Positions 53,882 through 62,756 of a stretch of 64,000 nucleotides of DNA are shown here, in pieces. The stretch lies in the NCBI RefSeq assembly GCF_013214165.1, contig NZ_JABSSM010000020.1:1-64000 (forward strand). The letters run 5' to 3'. Under the pieces are notes generated by a model. It saw nothing but the letters and a program-made list of their open reading frames with translations. It searched no databases and was not told the origin of the DNA. The position numbers were made by a program, and so were the translations under genes. The stretch's first letter is position 1, and each line of letters starts with the position of its first letter. The stretch is from Shewanella sp. (lineage in GTDB: Bacteria > Pseudomonadota > Gammaproteobacteria > Enterobacterales > Shewanellaceae).

Positions 53882-55322
53882 ATCGGTCAATGAGTTAAAA
53901 TCATCCACTGGAACTGGGCCAAAAATCGGTACAAGTCTCTGTGCTAGTGCCCCTTCGATTGCCGAGGCGTTGTCGATTGCCAGCATAGCGCTGCTGAGCA
54001 TGACGAGCTCGGTGGCCCTTGCCGCTCAAAGAGACTCAGTAGATGATGATCCCATCGGCAGAGACACTCGAGTCGCCGCTGCCATCACTCCCCATGAAGC
54101 CGTCACCTTAGATACAGATGAGACAGAACCAGCTGAAATAGACGCCGCCTTACTCTATTATCTTGAGCAGGACAGGGTGACGGTAGCCGAGGGGATCTTC
54201 AATCTTAAGCTAGCCGTGGGCGATAAGCGGGTTTACGAAGGCAAGTTGGTGCTAGATACCTTGACTGGCTCCTCGGCCAATGGCGCCGTGCCCCAAGATG
54301 AACGCCAGACTTTTACCCGTCCGTCAGGTAATGGCGAATACAATATCGACTCGGGTAATACTCCGTTAGATGACACCTTCAAAGACACTCGAATACAACT
54401 CAGTGGCAACTGGGCCGAGATATGGTCACCTGACTGGAGCAGTAATCATGGGCTGTATCTGTCGAGAGAATATGACTACACCTCCATGGGCATTAATGCG
54501 GCATTGGAACGTACGTTTAACAAGAATAACACTCAGCTGTCGTTAGGGATGGCCTATTACTATGATCTGGTCGATCCTGTGGGAGGACGGCCTGTGGCAT
54601 TGAGCAAGATGGTGTTTAGGGATGATTTTGACTCCCAAGCCGAATTCAGAACAGAATTTGATAAGACCCGCCAGATAGCGAGTACCGATAAACAGACTGT
54701 GGATCTCAGCGTCGGTTTAACCCAGATCATCAATCGATATATGTTGGTACAAGTCAGCTATAACCTGTCTTCTTTGCAAGGATATATGACAGATCCCTAC
54801 AAGGTGCTCAGTCTGCTTGATGTGTCGGGAACCAGTGAGGCATATCTTTATGAGAGTCGACCCCATGAGCGTATCAAGCAGAGCTTTTATCTGTTCAGTA
54901 AACATGCATTATCCACCGGGGTGACAGATCTGGCCTATCGTTTTAGCCATGATGACTGGGGCGTGTCCTCACATACCTTCGAGACTCGTTATAGGTACAA
55001 TTTCAGCGCAACTTTTTTTGGCCAGCTGCACCTGAGGTTTTATAGACAAGAAGCGGCCAGATTTTATCGGGCTTTCTTAAATTCAGGTGAGGGACTCCCT
55101 GAGTTTGCATCGGCAGATTATCGTATCGGTAATATGAATACCTATACCTTTGGCATAAAAATGGGTCATAGTTTAGTTGACGGCACTCAGGCCAGCTACC
55201 GCCTCGAGTATTATCAACAAGATCCCTATTCTAATGGAGAACAAGCCACTGGCCAGCTGGCTCACCATGAGTTATATCCAAGTATTAAGGCGATCATTTT
55301 TCAGCTGGGATTGTCATTTTAA
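53868..55322 (+). CDS. DUF3570 outer-membrane beta-barrel protein
   Basis: About 484 residues from a GTG at 53868 (GGGGG upstream), overlapping the DUF4266 stop by 14 bp; GTG 53838 is an alternative. A weak signal region (ALSIASIALLSMTSSVALAA) is followed by alternating strands rich in Tyr and Phe: YDYTSMGINAALERTFNKNNTQLSLGMAYYYD, FETRYRYNFSATFFGQLHLRFYRQ, ending in Phe (IIFQLGLSF), as expected for an outer-membrane barrel. DUF3570 has no known biochemical role. Translational overlap with DUF4266 implies tight coupling, and the pair may form an outer-membrane complex. Confidence 0.8.
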   Translation: MAATESVNELKSSTGTGPKIGTSLCASAPSIAEALSIASIALLSMTSSVALAAQRDSVDDDPIGRDTRVAAAITPHEAVTLDTDETEPAEIDAALLYYLEQDRVTVAEGIFNLKLAVGDKRVYEGKLVLDTLTGSSANGAVPQDERQTFTRPSGNGEYNIDSGNTPLDDTFKDTRIQLSGNWAEIWSPDWSSNHGLYLSREYDYTSMGINAALERTFNKNNTQLSLGMAYYYDLVDPVGGRPVALSKMVFRDDFDSQAEFRTEFDKTRQIASTDKQTVDLSVGLTQIINRYMLVQVSYNLSSLQGYMTDPYKVLSLLDVSGTSEAYLYESRPHERIKQSFYLFSKHALSTGVTDLAYRFSHDDWGVSSHTFETRYRYNFSATFFGQLHLRFYRQEAARFYRAFLNSGEGLPEFASADYRIGNMNTYTFGIKMGHSLVDGTQASYRLEYYQQDPYSNGEQATGQLAHHELYPSIKAIIFQLGLSF

Positions 55323-55438
55323 TGGTCGCTATGCCGCGGCATGGCAATAGCAATGTCAGTCATTGTTATGATCTGGTCACTCCTGTGATGGTGAGTACTG
55401 ATGAGTGACGAGACCCCCCGTCAAGAGGGAAACTGTCC

Positions 55439-56326
55439 ATGAGCGAAGACCTGTCATTGGCTGCCACTTCCTGGGGGCATCTGGCGAGTTTTAATGCCAT
55501 GGCCAGTCGCTGTGAGGTGCTTATACGCACAGTCGATAAGGCCCAGGCCTTTGCCATGGCCTATCAGGTTTTGCACGAAACACGGCGCATAGAGCAAAAG
55601 TACAGCCGCTTCAATACTCGCAGCTTGCTTAGCAGGCTCAATGCTAATGCTGGCGACTGGCAGAATATCGACGTAGAAACCTCGGCGCTCTTGGTGTTTT
55701 CTAAGCAGTGCTTCGACTTAAGTGATGGCATGTTCGATATCACGGCGGGACCCATCTTGAAGCTCTGGAACTTTGGCCCAGATGCAAATGTGCCTAGTTC
55801 AGCATCTATCGAGAGGGCACTCAAATATGTCGGCTTTGACCAGCTAAGCATAGAGGCGTCGCGGCTTTATCTTCCTCGAGGCATGAGCCTGGATTTGGGC
55901 GGTATCGCCAAGGAGTATGCCTGTGACAGGGCGGCAAGCCTGTTGATGCTTGATTATCCACACGTACCCGCCTTAGTGAATCTAGGCGGTGATATAGCCT
56001 GCGCTTCGATCGTCGATAAGCCCTGGCAGGTGGGAATAGAAGATCCCAGCGCATTGAACCATGCCCGTCAGACAATCAGCTTAACGTGTGGCGGGCTGGC
56101 TACTAGCGGTCACACTCGGCGTTATCTACTCGATGAAGGCAAGCGATATGGGCACATACTGAACCCTAACACAGGTTATCCGCTGGAACGGGCCCCTCTG
56201 TCTGTGACCGTTATGGCCGCCAATTGTTTAGTGGCAGGCATGTTATCCACCATAGCCATGTTACAAGGCGCCAATGCCCAGACTTTTATGGCCTCTCAGA
56301 ATGTCGATTTTCATATCTGCAACTAG
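55439..56326 (+). CDS. apbE: ApbE-family FAD:protein FMN transferase
   Basis: 295 residues. ApbE motifs: RIEQKYSRFNTRSLLSRLNAN (about 51-71), FDITAGPILKLWNFG, MSLDLGGIAKEYACDRAA (about 143-160), NLGGDIAC, and GLATSGHTRRYLLDEGKRYGHILNPNTGYPL. It transfers FMN from FAD to a Ser/Thr of a target protein, needing magnesium. Unlike typical ApbE it shows no signal peptide or lipobox at this start (MSEDLSLAATSW), so it may act in the cytoplasm. Start ATG 55439 follows AGAGGG. It is the last of the TlpA-DUF4266-DUF3570-ApbE series; a flavinylation target in the same module is implied but not proven. Confidence 0.85.
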   Translation: MSEDLSLAATSWGHLASFNAMASRCEVLIRTVDKAQAFAMAYQVLHETRRIEQKYSRFNTRSLLSRLNANAGDWQNIDVETSALLVFSKQCFDLSDGMFDITAGPILKLWNFGPDANVPSSASIERALKYVGFDQLSIEASRLYLPRGMSLDLGGIAKEYACDRAASLLMLDYPHVPALVNLGGDIACASIVDKPWQVGIEDPSALNHARQTISLTCGGLATSGHTRRYLLDEGKRYGHILNPNTGYPLERAPLSVTVMAANCLVAGMLSTIAMLQGANAQTFMASQNVDFHICN

Positions 56327-56463
56327 CATATCTGCTGACTACTTGTAATATCATAATGTATTTGTTAGATTAATTGAGACATAATATGTCTTATTGCCTA
56401 GTGCTATCTAATCCATGACGGTGATGAGACTTAATGATAATAGTGATAATGAGGGAGCAAGGA

Positions 56464-56763
56464 ATGCCAGAAAAAATATTTCTCAACGTGATAGCGGGAT
56501 CCGTGATTGTGTTTAAATGGCTAGCCATAGTGCTGGCCCCCACCTTGGCGCTGGGAATTGTGGGCCTGATCATCTGTGATATTCGTGAGCAGATGGATCT
56601 GAATCTTATCTATATCTTGATGGGCTTAGGTGCGGTGTCAGGCGTTATCTTGGCGGAAAATATCAGACGGAAATATGGCTTAATCGAGTTTGATGGCAAG
56701 CTTATCGGTCACCCGGATATCGACGGTCATAATGTATTAGCAAGCAAATCGACACACTCATAG
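56464..56763 (+). CDS. Small membrane protein, unknown function
   Basis: 99 residues from ATG 56464, preceded by an AGGGAG/AAGGA stretch. Two or three hydrophobic segments (FLNVIAGSVIVFKWLAIVLAPTLALGIVGLIICDI and LIYILMGLGAVSGVILAENI), then a polar tail IEFDGKLIGHPDIDGHN. The first segment contains KWLAI, so it probably forms a hairpin in the inner membrane. No family recognised. It lies alone after apbE with a 137-bp gap. Confidence 0.55.
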   Translation: MPEKIFLNVIAGSVIVFKWLAIVLAPTLALGIVGLIICDIREQMDLNLIYILMGLGAVSGVILAENIRRKYGLIEFDGKLIGHPDIDGHNVLASKSTHS

Positions 56764-56801
56764 ATGCCGAGACTGTTTGAGCTGACAGGCCCCAAATAAG
56801 G

Positions 56802-57063
56802 CTATGAGGCAAACCTTAAGTTTGTCACTCTGTTTCTGCCGCCATTCTTGGCCCGGTACAGCGCTTTATCTGCGGCCTTGAATACATCATAGTTGCTATT
56901 TTACTTGTTAGCTTATTGAGATAGGGCAAGCATTGATTCGAGTTCTTGCCCTTAAACAAGATAATTAACCCCTCGCCACCGTATCTGAATACCGAAGCAT
57001 TCCCTCCGGTTTGCCGCAGTATTTGCGACACTAGCCTCAAGATTTCATCTCTACATAGTGCAA
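56802..57063 (-). pseudogene. GGDEF-domain (diguanylate cyclase) remnant
   Basis: Two frames carry pieces of a GGDEF domain: DEILRLVSQILRQTGG with FRYGGEGLIILFKGK (the active-site loop reads GGEG), then after a deletion and frameshift FKAADKALYRAKNGGRNRVTN, the standard GGDEF C-terminus. The N-terminus and central part are missing. It is inactive and marks the boundary before the glycan cluster. Confidence 0.75.
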
Positions 57064-57538
57064 ATGAAAATAATGGCATTCATGTGTGCCTAAGCTGTCC
57101 CTCGATGACGGATCTTTTTTTAATAGTGCATGTGTTACTCATGAACAGGACTGATTATTATTTTTTATATTCGAGTTTGTTTGTGCCCAGTATAGTTGTC
57201 AGTCCGATTGGTCGTATGAAAAATGATTATTTTATTCGCAAGCTCAAACGCAGCAGCTGAGTTGAATTGCAATACATACTCCCAGAGCTCCCCGTACCAC
57301 AGTGCAGCTGATGTTTAAAGCAAAGGGCAAAGCCCTTTATGCTACGTTGAATGTTCTCGATATATGACTGCATGGTCAATCTTGTTCCATACAAAATAAG
57401 ACATTCCCTCCTTCGACATCAGATACTTACTCGGAATGGTATAAAAAGATTCGGTACACTATATTTGGTGTTTTTATTGCCTAATTTAAGTTGCATAGAC
57501 TATAAATTCATGATGAACATTGGTTTATAGGACGCTAG
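57064..57538. other. Non-coding interval with possible mobile-element scar
   Basis: No gene seen. AAAGGGCAAAGCCCTTT at 57322-57338 is a short hairpin without a T-run. Bases 57382-57405 match 43312-43335 in inverted orientation with one mismatch, so a dispersed element has probably touched both places. The rest presumably holds the promoter of the glycan cluster. Confidence 0.5.
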
Positions 57539-58714
57539 ATGGATAAAATATGCTTAGCTTTGCATCGATTTAGAGCAGATAAGAACGAGGCCATCAGTAA
57601 GAATTTTGTCAATCTGGTAGAAGGCCTCTCCCGGAAAGGAGAGAGGCTGGTGACCTATACTCCGACGGATTTTATAACCTCGCAGAACATTGAAAAAGTC
57701 TTCTATCGGCCCATCAGTCGTTATTCATCTTTAGCCGAGTCGGTCATTAATTTGTGGTTAATATGCAGAGATATCAATCGAAGTCATGTCGATTATAAGG
57801 TCATTAACTTTCATATAGCGACGCCGATAGAATCATTTCTATTAAGCTTGTTTCTGTGTCAATCGGCGTCAGAGAAAACCCTTGTCTCCATTTGGCAGTC
57901 CTACCTTACACTCGGTGAACTTAAACAAAATTTTAAATATTTTCTGATAAACTCGATGAAATACTTACATATTTTCATTGGAAATTCTTTTTTCAGTTCC
58001 TTCCTGTATACCCTGTCTCTTAAGCGGTTTAAAAAAATCATAGTGCATAGTGAATATCAGCGTAAGCAGCTGATAGTTCATGGCGTTAATGACATTATTT
58101 TGATTAGAAACGGAGTGTTTTCCCTTGAGGAGTTGCCCCTGGTTGTTTTACCGCCATCGAGAGTGCAAAGCGATGATTTTGTACTATTATATCTAGGTCA
58201 TGCCAAAGAATCTAAAGGAGTGGATTCCCTGATCGAGTTAGCGAAATACCTGGAGGCTAGCCAAGCGTTAGAGTTTACACTGATATTGGCCTTAAGCGGC
58301 TTTGGCGATAATAAGCCGCTTTATCGATTAGTAAAACAGTCAAATCTGGAGCATAGGGTACACTTTAAAGATGAGGTGAACGTGTTAGAAGAAATGTCCC
58401 ATGCCGATTTGTTGTTATTGCCGCTGCGTACTTGTGTGGGAACCAGTTTGATGCCCAATGTTATTATAGAAGCCATGTCGTTAGGCTTACCGGTAGCGGT
58501 TCCTGACTATCCTGAGTTAGCGGAACTCGTTAACTTAGGGGAAAATGCCTTCGAACTGGATCTCTTTGATTTATCGTCCACCAGCAGGATGATTTTGACC
58601 TTAGCCAGCAACAGAAGCTTACTTGAAAAGGTCTCACACTCACAGAAAGTGCGGATCAGAGATGGCATGACATTAGACAGTTTTGTGGAAGGTTACTTTA
58701 ATTCTTTAACTTAG
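57539..58714 (+). CDS. Glycosyltransferase, family 4-like
   Basis: 391 residues with the two-lobe GT-B organisation. The C-terminal lobe has LLYLGHAKESKGVDSLIELAKYLE (about 221-244), then VHFKDEVNVLEEMSHADLLLLPLR and the nucleotide-sugar-binding EX7E-like segment PNVIIEAMSLGLPVAVPDYPELAELV. It transfers a sugar from an NDP donor at the cytoplasmic side of the membrane. It is the first gene of a rightward cluster (GT4, GT2, GtrA, methyltransferase, GT39-like) for a surface glycan. The acceptor is unknown. Confidence 0.78.
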   Translation: MDKICLALHRFRADKNEAISKNFVNLVEGLSRKGERLVTYTPTDFITSQNIEKVFYRPISRYSSLAESVINLWLICRDINRSHVDYKVINFHIATPIESFLLSLFLCQSASEKTLVSIWQSYLTLGELKQNFKYFLINSMKYLHIFIGNSFFSSFLYTLSLKRFKKIIVHSEYQRKQLIVHGVNDIILIRNGVFSLEELPLVVLPPSRVQSDDFVLLYLGHAKESKGVDSLIELAKYLEASQALEFTLILALSGFGDNKPLYRLVKQSNLEHRVHFKDEVNVLEEMSHADLLLLPLRTCVGTSLMPNVIIEAMSLGLPVAVPDYPELAELVNLGENAFELDLFDLSSTSRMILTLASNRSLLEKVSHSQKVRIRDGMTLDSFVEGYFNSLT

Positions 58715-58723
58715 GCCAATACG

Positions 58724-59671
58724 ATGCGGATAATCAGCCTTATAGCGCCTTGTTACAACGAAGACTCAGTGATAGAGCAATATTATTTGCGGATATGTTC
58801 GGTCGCAGACCGGCATAAAGAGTATGAGTTTGAGTTTATCGTTGTCGACGATGCCAGTGTCGATCAGAGCCTGGCCATATTAGACCGGCTAGCTCAGAAG
58901 GATCCACGTTTGAAGGTGATTCATCTGGCCGCGAATGTCGGCCATCAAACGGCCCTGTTTGCTGGCATAGAAAATGCCACTGGGGATATCAATGTGACCT
59001 TAGATATCGATCTTCAGGACCCTCCGGAACTGTTATCTGAATTTTTGGCTAAGATTGATCTAGGCTTTGATGTTGTTCATGCCCAACGTAAATCCAGGAG
59101 TGGTGAGAGTCCCTTTAAACTTATTTCGGCCAAACTGTTTTATCAGGTCATCAAACACACATCAAGAGTGAAGATAATCAAAGATTGTGGTGATTTCAGG
59201 GCATTTACTAAGCCAGTGAGACAAACAATCATCAGGTTCAGAGAGAAGCATAAGTTTTTACGTGGATTGTTCGTCTTGGTTGGGTTTAAACAGACCATCA
59301 TTCAGTATGAACGTTGTGCACGTTACGGGGGGGAAACTAAATATACCTTGATAAAAATGACCAATCTGGCGGTCGATGCCATGCTCAATTTTTCTCAGTT
59401 TCCCATAAGGTTGATGTTTATCGTGTCGAGTTTAATGTGGTCTCTTGGCTTTATTTATCTGGTGAAGGCGATGTTTAGTCGTTTTGTTTTCGGCACTGCG
59501 ATAGAAGGTTGGACGTCGATCATCTTCTTCCAGGTGTTATTCACCGGCGTGTTGCTGTTTTTTATCGCCTTGCTCGGTGCCTATATAGGTCGTATCTACG
59601 AACAGGGCCAATCAAGACCTCTGTATTGGATCAGGTATACCAAAAATATAGATCAAGATCATGATGGCTAA
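58724..59671 (+). CDS. Polyprenyl-phosphate glycosyltransferase (GT2, GtrB/DPM1-like)
   Basis: 315 residues. The GT-A domain starts ISLIAPCYNEDSVIEQYY, with FIVVDDASVDQSLAILD, VTLDIDLQDPPELLSEF (DxD region) and LRGLFVLVGFKQTIIQYER. Two C-terminal membrane helices follow (FPIRLMFIVSSLMWSLGFIYLV and VLFTGVLLFFIALLGAYIG). Such enzymes make undecaprenyl-phosphate-linked glucose or mannose for flipping to the periplasm. The stop overlaps the start of the gtrA-like gene by 11 bp, the classic GtrB/GtrA pairing. Confidence 0.85.
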   Translation: MRIISLIAPCYNEDSVIEQYYLRICSVADRHKEYEFEFIVVDDASVDQSLAILDRLAQKDPRLKVIHLAANVGHQTALFAGIENATGDINVTLDIDLQDPPELLSEFLAKIDLGFDVVHAQRKSRSGESPFKLISAKLFYQVIKHTSRVKIIKDCGDFRAFTKPVRQTIIRFREKHKFLRGLFVLVGFKQTIIQYERCARYGGETKYTLIKMTNLAVDAMLNFSQFPIRLMFIVSSLMWSLGFIYLVKAMFSRFVFGTAIEGWTSIIFFQVLFTGVLLFFIALLGAYIGRIYEQGQSRPLYWIRYTKNIDQDHDG

Positions 59672-60041
59672 GTTTGCTTTGGTAGGGGTGGTGAACAGCT
59701 TAATCAGCTATGTTTTTTTCTCTGTGTTGATCTATGCGGGCTGCCATTACCTCTTAGCCTCTGTGATGGCATATGTTCTTGGAGCCTCTGTTAGCTATAG
59801 GCTGAATGCGGCCTATACATTTGCGGTGATGACGACCAGGTGGAGTTACTTCCGCTTTATCTTGCTCAGTGCGGTTGCGATCTTGTTTGGCATGACCTTG
59901 CTCTATGTCTTGATTGAGTTTGTGTTCCTGAGTGCCTATCTGGCGCAGATTTGTGTGGTGCTTGTACGGTTTCCTCTGGTCTATATCTTGTCTCTCACTC
60001 TGGTTTTTAATCTTAGGATACAGGGAAAAAAAACAGACTAG
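59661..60041 (+). CDS. GtrA-family membrane protein (lipid-linked sugar flippase)
   Basis: 126 residues, four hydrophobic helices: KFALVGVVNSLISYVFFSVLIYAG, LLASVMAYVLGASVSYRLNAAYTF, FILLSAVAILFGMTLLYVLIEFVF and VRFPLVYILSLTLVFNLRI. These fit the GtrA family, thought to move undecaprenyl-phosphate-sugar across the inner membrane. It overlaps the GT2 gene by 11 bp and begins with two ATG codons in a row. With the GT2 and the GT39-like protein it makes a complete periplasmic glycosylation set. Confidence 0.85.
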   Translation: MMAKFALVGVVNSLISYVFFSVLIYAGCHYLLASVMAYVLGASVSYRLNAAYTFAVMTTRWSYFRFILLSAVAILFGMTLLYVLIEFVFLSAYLAQICVVLVRFPLVYILSLTLVFNLRIQGKKTD

Positions 60042-60121
60042 ACCAGTTTTTTGATGCGATTACTGTGAAACATTCGGCCTAATCTATTCGGGCAGGTTCT
60101 GCAACAAGAGGGGATGGCAAA

Positions 60122-60841
60122 ATTAAAACGATAAAAGAGCAAAAACAAACGTTTTATAGCGATGAAGAGACCGTTCAGGGATATGATGACTTAAGGTTTA
60201 ATAAGCTGGGTGGTCAGTACGTACATCTGAGTGAATCTCTAGCCATCACTGACTTTCTTGAACGCGTTAATAATAGACATTCGCTATTAGATATCCCTAC
60301 GGGTACGGGAAGAATGTTGGTGCATCTTCTCGGATTTAAATTTGATCGTCTGTCTGCTGCAGATTTTTCGGATGCCATGTTATCACTGTGTCAGACGAAA
60401 TATCGAGATGAAAATATTCATTTCACGAAACAAGATATTTACCATACCTCCTTCGATGACAAGGCTTTTTCGTGCCTGTTATCCAGTCGTTTTTTATTCC
60501 ATAGCGACGAACAAAATCGAGTGTTTAAAGAGTACTCAAGGATCATTTCTCCTGGAGGATTTCTTATTGCCGACACTCTCAGCTGGTCGCCGAGAACCTG
60601 GACTCGCGTGTTTTCAACTAGGTTGGGAGGCCAACTCTATACCAATAGTGAGCAAAGTGTAGTGCAACTCGCTCGCAACCATGATTTTTCTATCTTGGGT
60701 GTCAAGAGTCTGCTGATTTTACCCAGTTTTTTTTATAATTTCATGCCGCAACCTATGCTAAATTTCTTCATCTGGTTGGAACATTATTGGCCGGATCGAT
60801 GGATGACGAAGCGGATGTGGTTATTTCAGAAAAATAATTGA
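60122..60841 (+). CDS. Class I SAM-dependent methyltransferase, no canonical start codon in frame
   Basis: The reading frame is open from 60083 to 60841. Conserved sequence starts well before the first in-frame ATG (60314): FYSDEETVQGYDDLRFNKLGGQYV, then the SAM motif I SLLDIPTGTGRM (about 60285-60318), DFSDAML and the motif-IV region FSCLLSSRFLFH, with ISPGGFLIADTL after it. No ATG, GTG or TTG lies in frame upstream. ATT 60122 has GAGGGG nine bases before it and is my best guess. Alternatively ATG 60114 followed by a frameshift in the A-rich run would join the frame. It probably methylates a glycan or lipid intermediate in the cluster. Confidence 0.7.
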   Translation: MKTIKEQKQTFYSDEETVQGYDDLRFNKLGGQYVHLSESLAITDFLERVNNRHSLLDIPTGTGRMLVHLLGFKFDRLSAADFSDAMLSLCQTKYRDENIHFTKQDIYHTSFDDKAFSCLLSSRFLFHSDEQNRVFKEYSRIISPGGFLIADTLSWSPRTWTRVFSTRLGGQLYTNSEQSVVQLARNHDFSILGVKSLLILPSFFYNFMPQPMLNFFIWLEHYWPDRWMTKRMWLFQKNN

Positions 60842-60878
60842 ATAACACAGGATTATTATTTGATCGAGCATATACGCT

Positions 60879-62588
60879 GTGAGCACCTTTAGAAAAATGA
60901 ATAAGACTGGATTGACACAGGGTCTAGAGCTGAGTGCGCTTGGCGTGATCATCATTCTCTATCTGAGTATTTTGTTTAATTCAGCCATGGTGAACGATGA
61001 TTATATGGCGCTATACACCATCTGGCGCATGAGCATTGGCCATGTCGCTGGAATCGATTTTAATGTCGATAGTTATACCTTGTTGTTTGATCTCTTGGCC
61101 CCCATTGCCAGTTTGATCGGACCCAGATTCGAATTGATATTCCTGTTCAGGGCGATCATCTTACTGATGCTATCACTCATAAGTTGGCAGCTTTTTTACC
61201 TTTTGCAGATTATTGTCAGCAAGAATATCTCTCTCCTTGCCGTGGTCTTCTTGTTGATCTGTACGCCTATGTATCTTAGGGGGTTAGATCTGAGGCCCGA
61301 TCTCTTTATTCTGGCTCTCTGGCTGCAAATTATTATTATCTTCAACACTAAAGACGCCATCTTGTCACCGACTAAAATTTTATGTGTTGGTGCACTCATA
61401 GGCATAGGTTTTCTATTCAAATTTAAGTCCATTATTATCGTCTTGCCTCTGGCCTTGTTCTTTATGCAAGCGATGATTATCGAACGCAGGGCGTTAACCC
61501 TTGTCATGGCGGCATTAGCCTATCTTTTTCTGGGGATGGCTCTGGTGTTTATCCCTTATGCCTGGATGTTAGGTTTTGACTCTGTGTTACTAGGGTATGT
61601 TGCGGTTACCGCTAAACTGATGGCCAGCTCAATGGATGGCGAGATATCTGTAGCGGGCCTCAAGTTTGCTGTTTTTAAGCAAGCATTTAACCAAGATGCC
61701 CTTTTTTGGATCTTTGCCTTAACCGGAGCCGGGTTGTTTTTGGTGAGAACAAGTAAACTCAGCATGAAAAAGAGGTTCAGCGTATATTATTTATTGATAC
61801 TGGGCTTGGCTTCTGTGCTATTTAATCCTCATTACTATGCCTATAACCTGACCAGCTTGTACCCCTTGGTCTTAGTCTTGGTCGCATTGACTCTACAAGA
61901 ACTGTTTGAGATTTCACCTCATGCAACTAGGTCATTTGTTGTCCTGTCTATCGTTTTTTCGGCCGTGTTTTTATCTGCTACCTTAGGTAAATTTTATGGC
62001 TATGCTGTATCCGAACGCCTCAGTCACCAGGCAGCTCTCAATGAGTTTATTATGGAAAACACAGAAGCGGAACAGGCTGTTTTTGCCTATGAAGGCATAG
62101 GCCTGTTCAGGCCTTCTACCTTTCATTGGCGTACCTCTAAGATAAAGTTAGCTCAGTATCTTCAAGGAGATTATGACCTCTGGCAAGAAATAAAAGACGT
62201 TAAACCTGTACTGATTATTGTTAATTATAGATTGCCACATTGGTTACTTGCCCGAGATAAACAAGCATTGTTCGACCATTATCTTGCTATTTCGCCTCAA
62301 GTGATGGCTCCGGGAGTTTCTACTCTGCATAAGCGGGGCACACACTTGATCTTGAGTGGTGTTTACCGGATCAGTAATACCTGGGGTAAACCTTGTAAGC
62401 TTGATGGTCTCTGGATAGAAGACGGCACAATGTTAACCCAGCAGGCGGGAAAGGTTAAATTAGAGGCCACAGAAGGGGGAGTATGTACCCTTTCATGGGC
62501 TTTTTCTAAGCGCAGTGTACACAGATTAACCATGAGTAATCCAAGTGAATATCCTTATTTGTTGAAGCCTTCCCTGAGTGTCGACTAG
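60879..62588 (+). CDS. GT39/ArnT-like membrane glycosyltransferase
   Basis: 569 residues. About ten hydrophobic helices occupy the first ~370 residues, with an acidic loop just after the first helix (NSAMVNDDYMALYTIW) where GT-C enzymes carry their catalytic Asp. A periplasmic C-terminal domain of ~200 residues follows. This matches GT-C enzymes of the dolichyl/undecaprenyl-phosphate-sugar type, which take the lipid-linked sugar made by the GT2 and flipped by GtrA. Start GTG 60879 or ATG 60897; neither has a strong Shine-Dalgarno. The stop region is duplicated downstream. Substrate unknown. Confidence 0.7.
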   Translation: MSTFRKMNKTGLTQGLELSALGVIIILYLSILFNSAMVNDDYMALYTIWRMSIGHVAGIDFNVDSYTLLFDLLAPIASLIGPRFELIFLFRAIILLMLSLISWQLFYLLQIIVSKNISLLAVVFLLICTPMYLRGLDLRPDLFILALWLQIIIIFNTKDAILSPTKILCVGALIGIGFLFKFKSIIIVLPLALFFMQAMIIERRALTLVMAALAYLFLGMALVFIPYAWMLGFDSVLLGYVAVTAKLMASSMDGEISVAGLKFAVFKQAFNQDALFWIFALTGAGLFLVRTSKLSMKKRFSVYYLLILGLASVLFNPHYYAYNLTSLYPLVLVLVALTLQELFEISPHATRSFVVLSIVFSAVFLSATLGKFYGYAVSERLSHQAALNEFIMENTEAEQAVFAYEGIGLFRPSTFHWRTSKIKLAQYLQGDYDLWQEIKDVKPVLIIVNYRLPHWLLARDKQALFDHYLAISPQVMAPGVSTLHKRGTHLILSGVYRISNTWGKPCKLDGLWIEDGTMLTQQAGKVKLEATEGGVCTLSWAFSKRSVHRLTMSNPSEYPYLLKPSLSVD

Positions 62589-62683
62589 GTATCGTAATTC
62601 CATTAAACGACAAGTAATCCAAGTGAATATTTTTGTTTGTTGAAGCCTTCCCTGAGTGTCGACTAGGTATCGTAATTCCATTA
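62535..62683. repeat. Tandem duplication of a ~71-bp segment spanning a gene's 3' end
   Basis: 62535-62605 and 62613-62683 are nearly identical: both carry AGTAATCCAAGTGAATAT, TTGAAGCCTTCCCTGAGTG and the stop codon region TCGACTAGGTATCG, offset by 78 bp. A third partial copy (TAATTCCATTA) follows at 62690-62702. The first copy contains the last ~18 codons of the GT39-like gene; the second is untranslated. Confidence 0.85.
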
Positions 62684-62756
62684 GGTATACTAATTCCATT
62701 AAATATCAGGCGATTAATTTTTTATTCCCCGATACGAACAAACTGCTCAGTTCGCT

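Noticed and set aside
57322..57338. Hairpin AAAGGGC/GCCCTTT as a terminator
   Set aside because: No T-run on either strand and no intact gene ends nearby.
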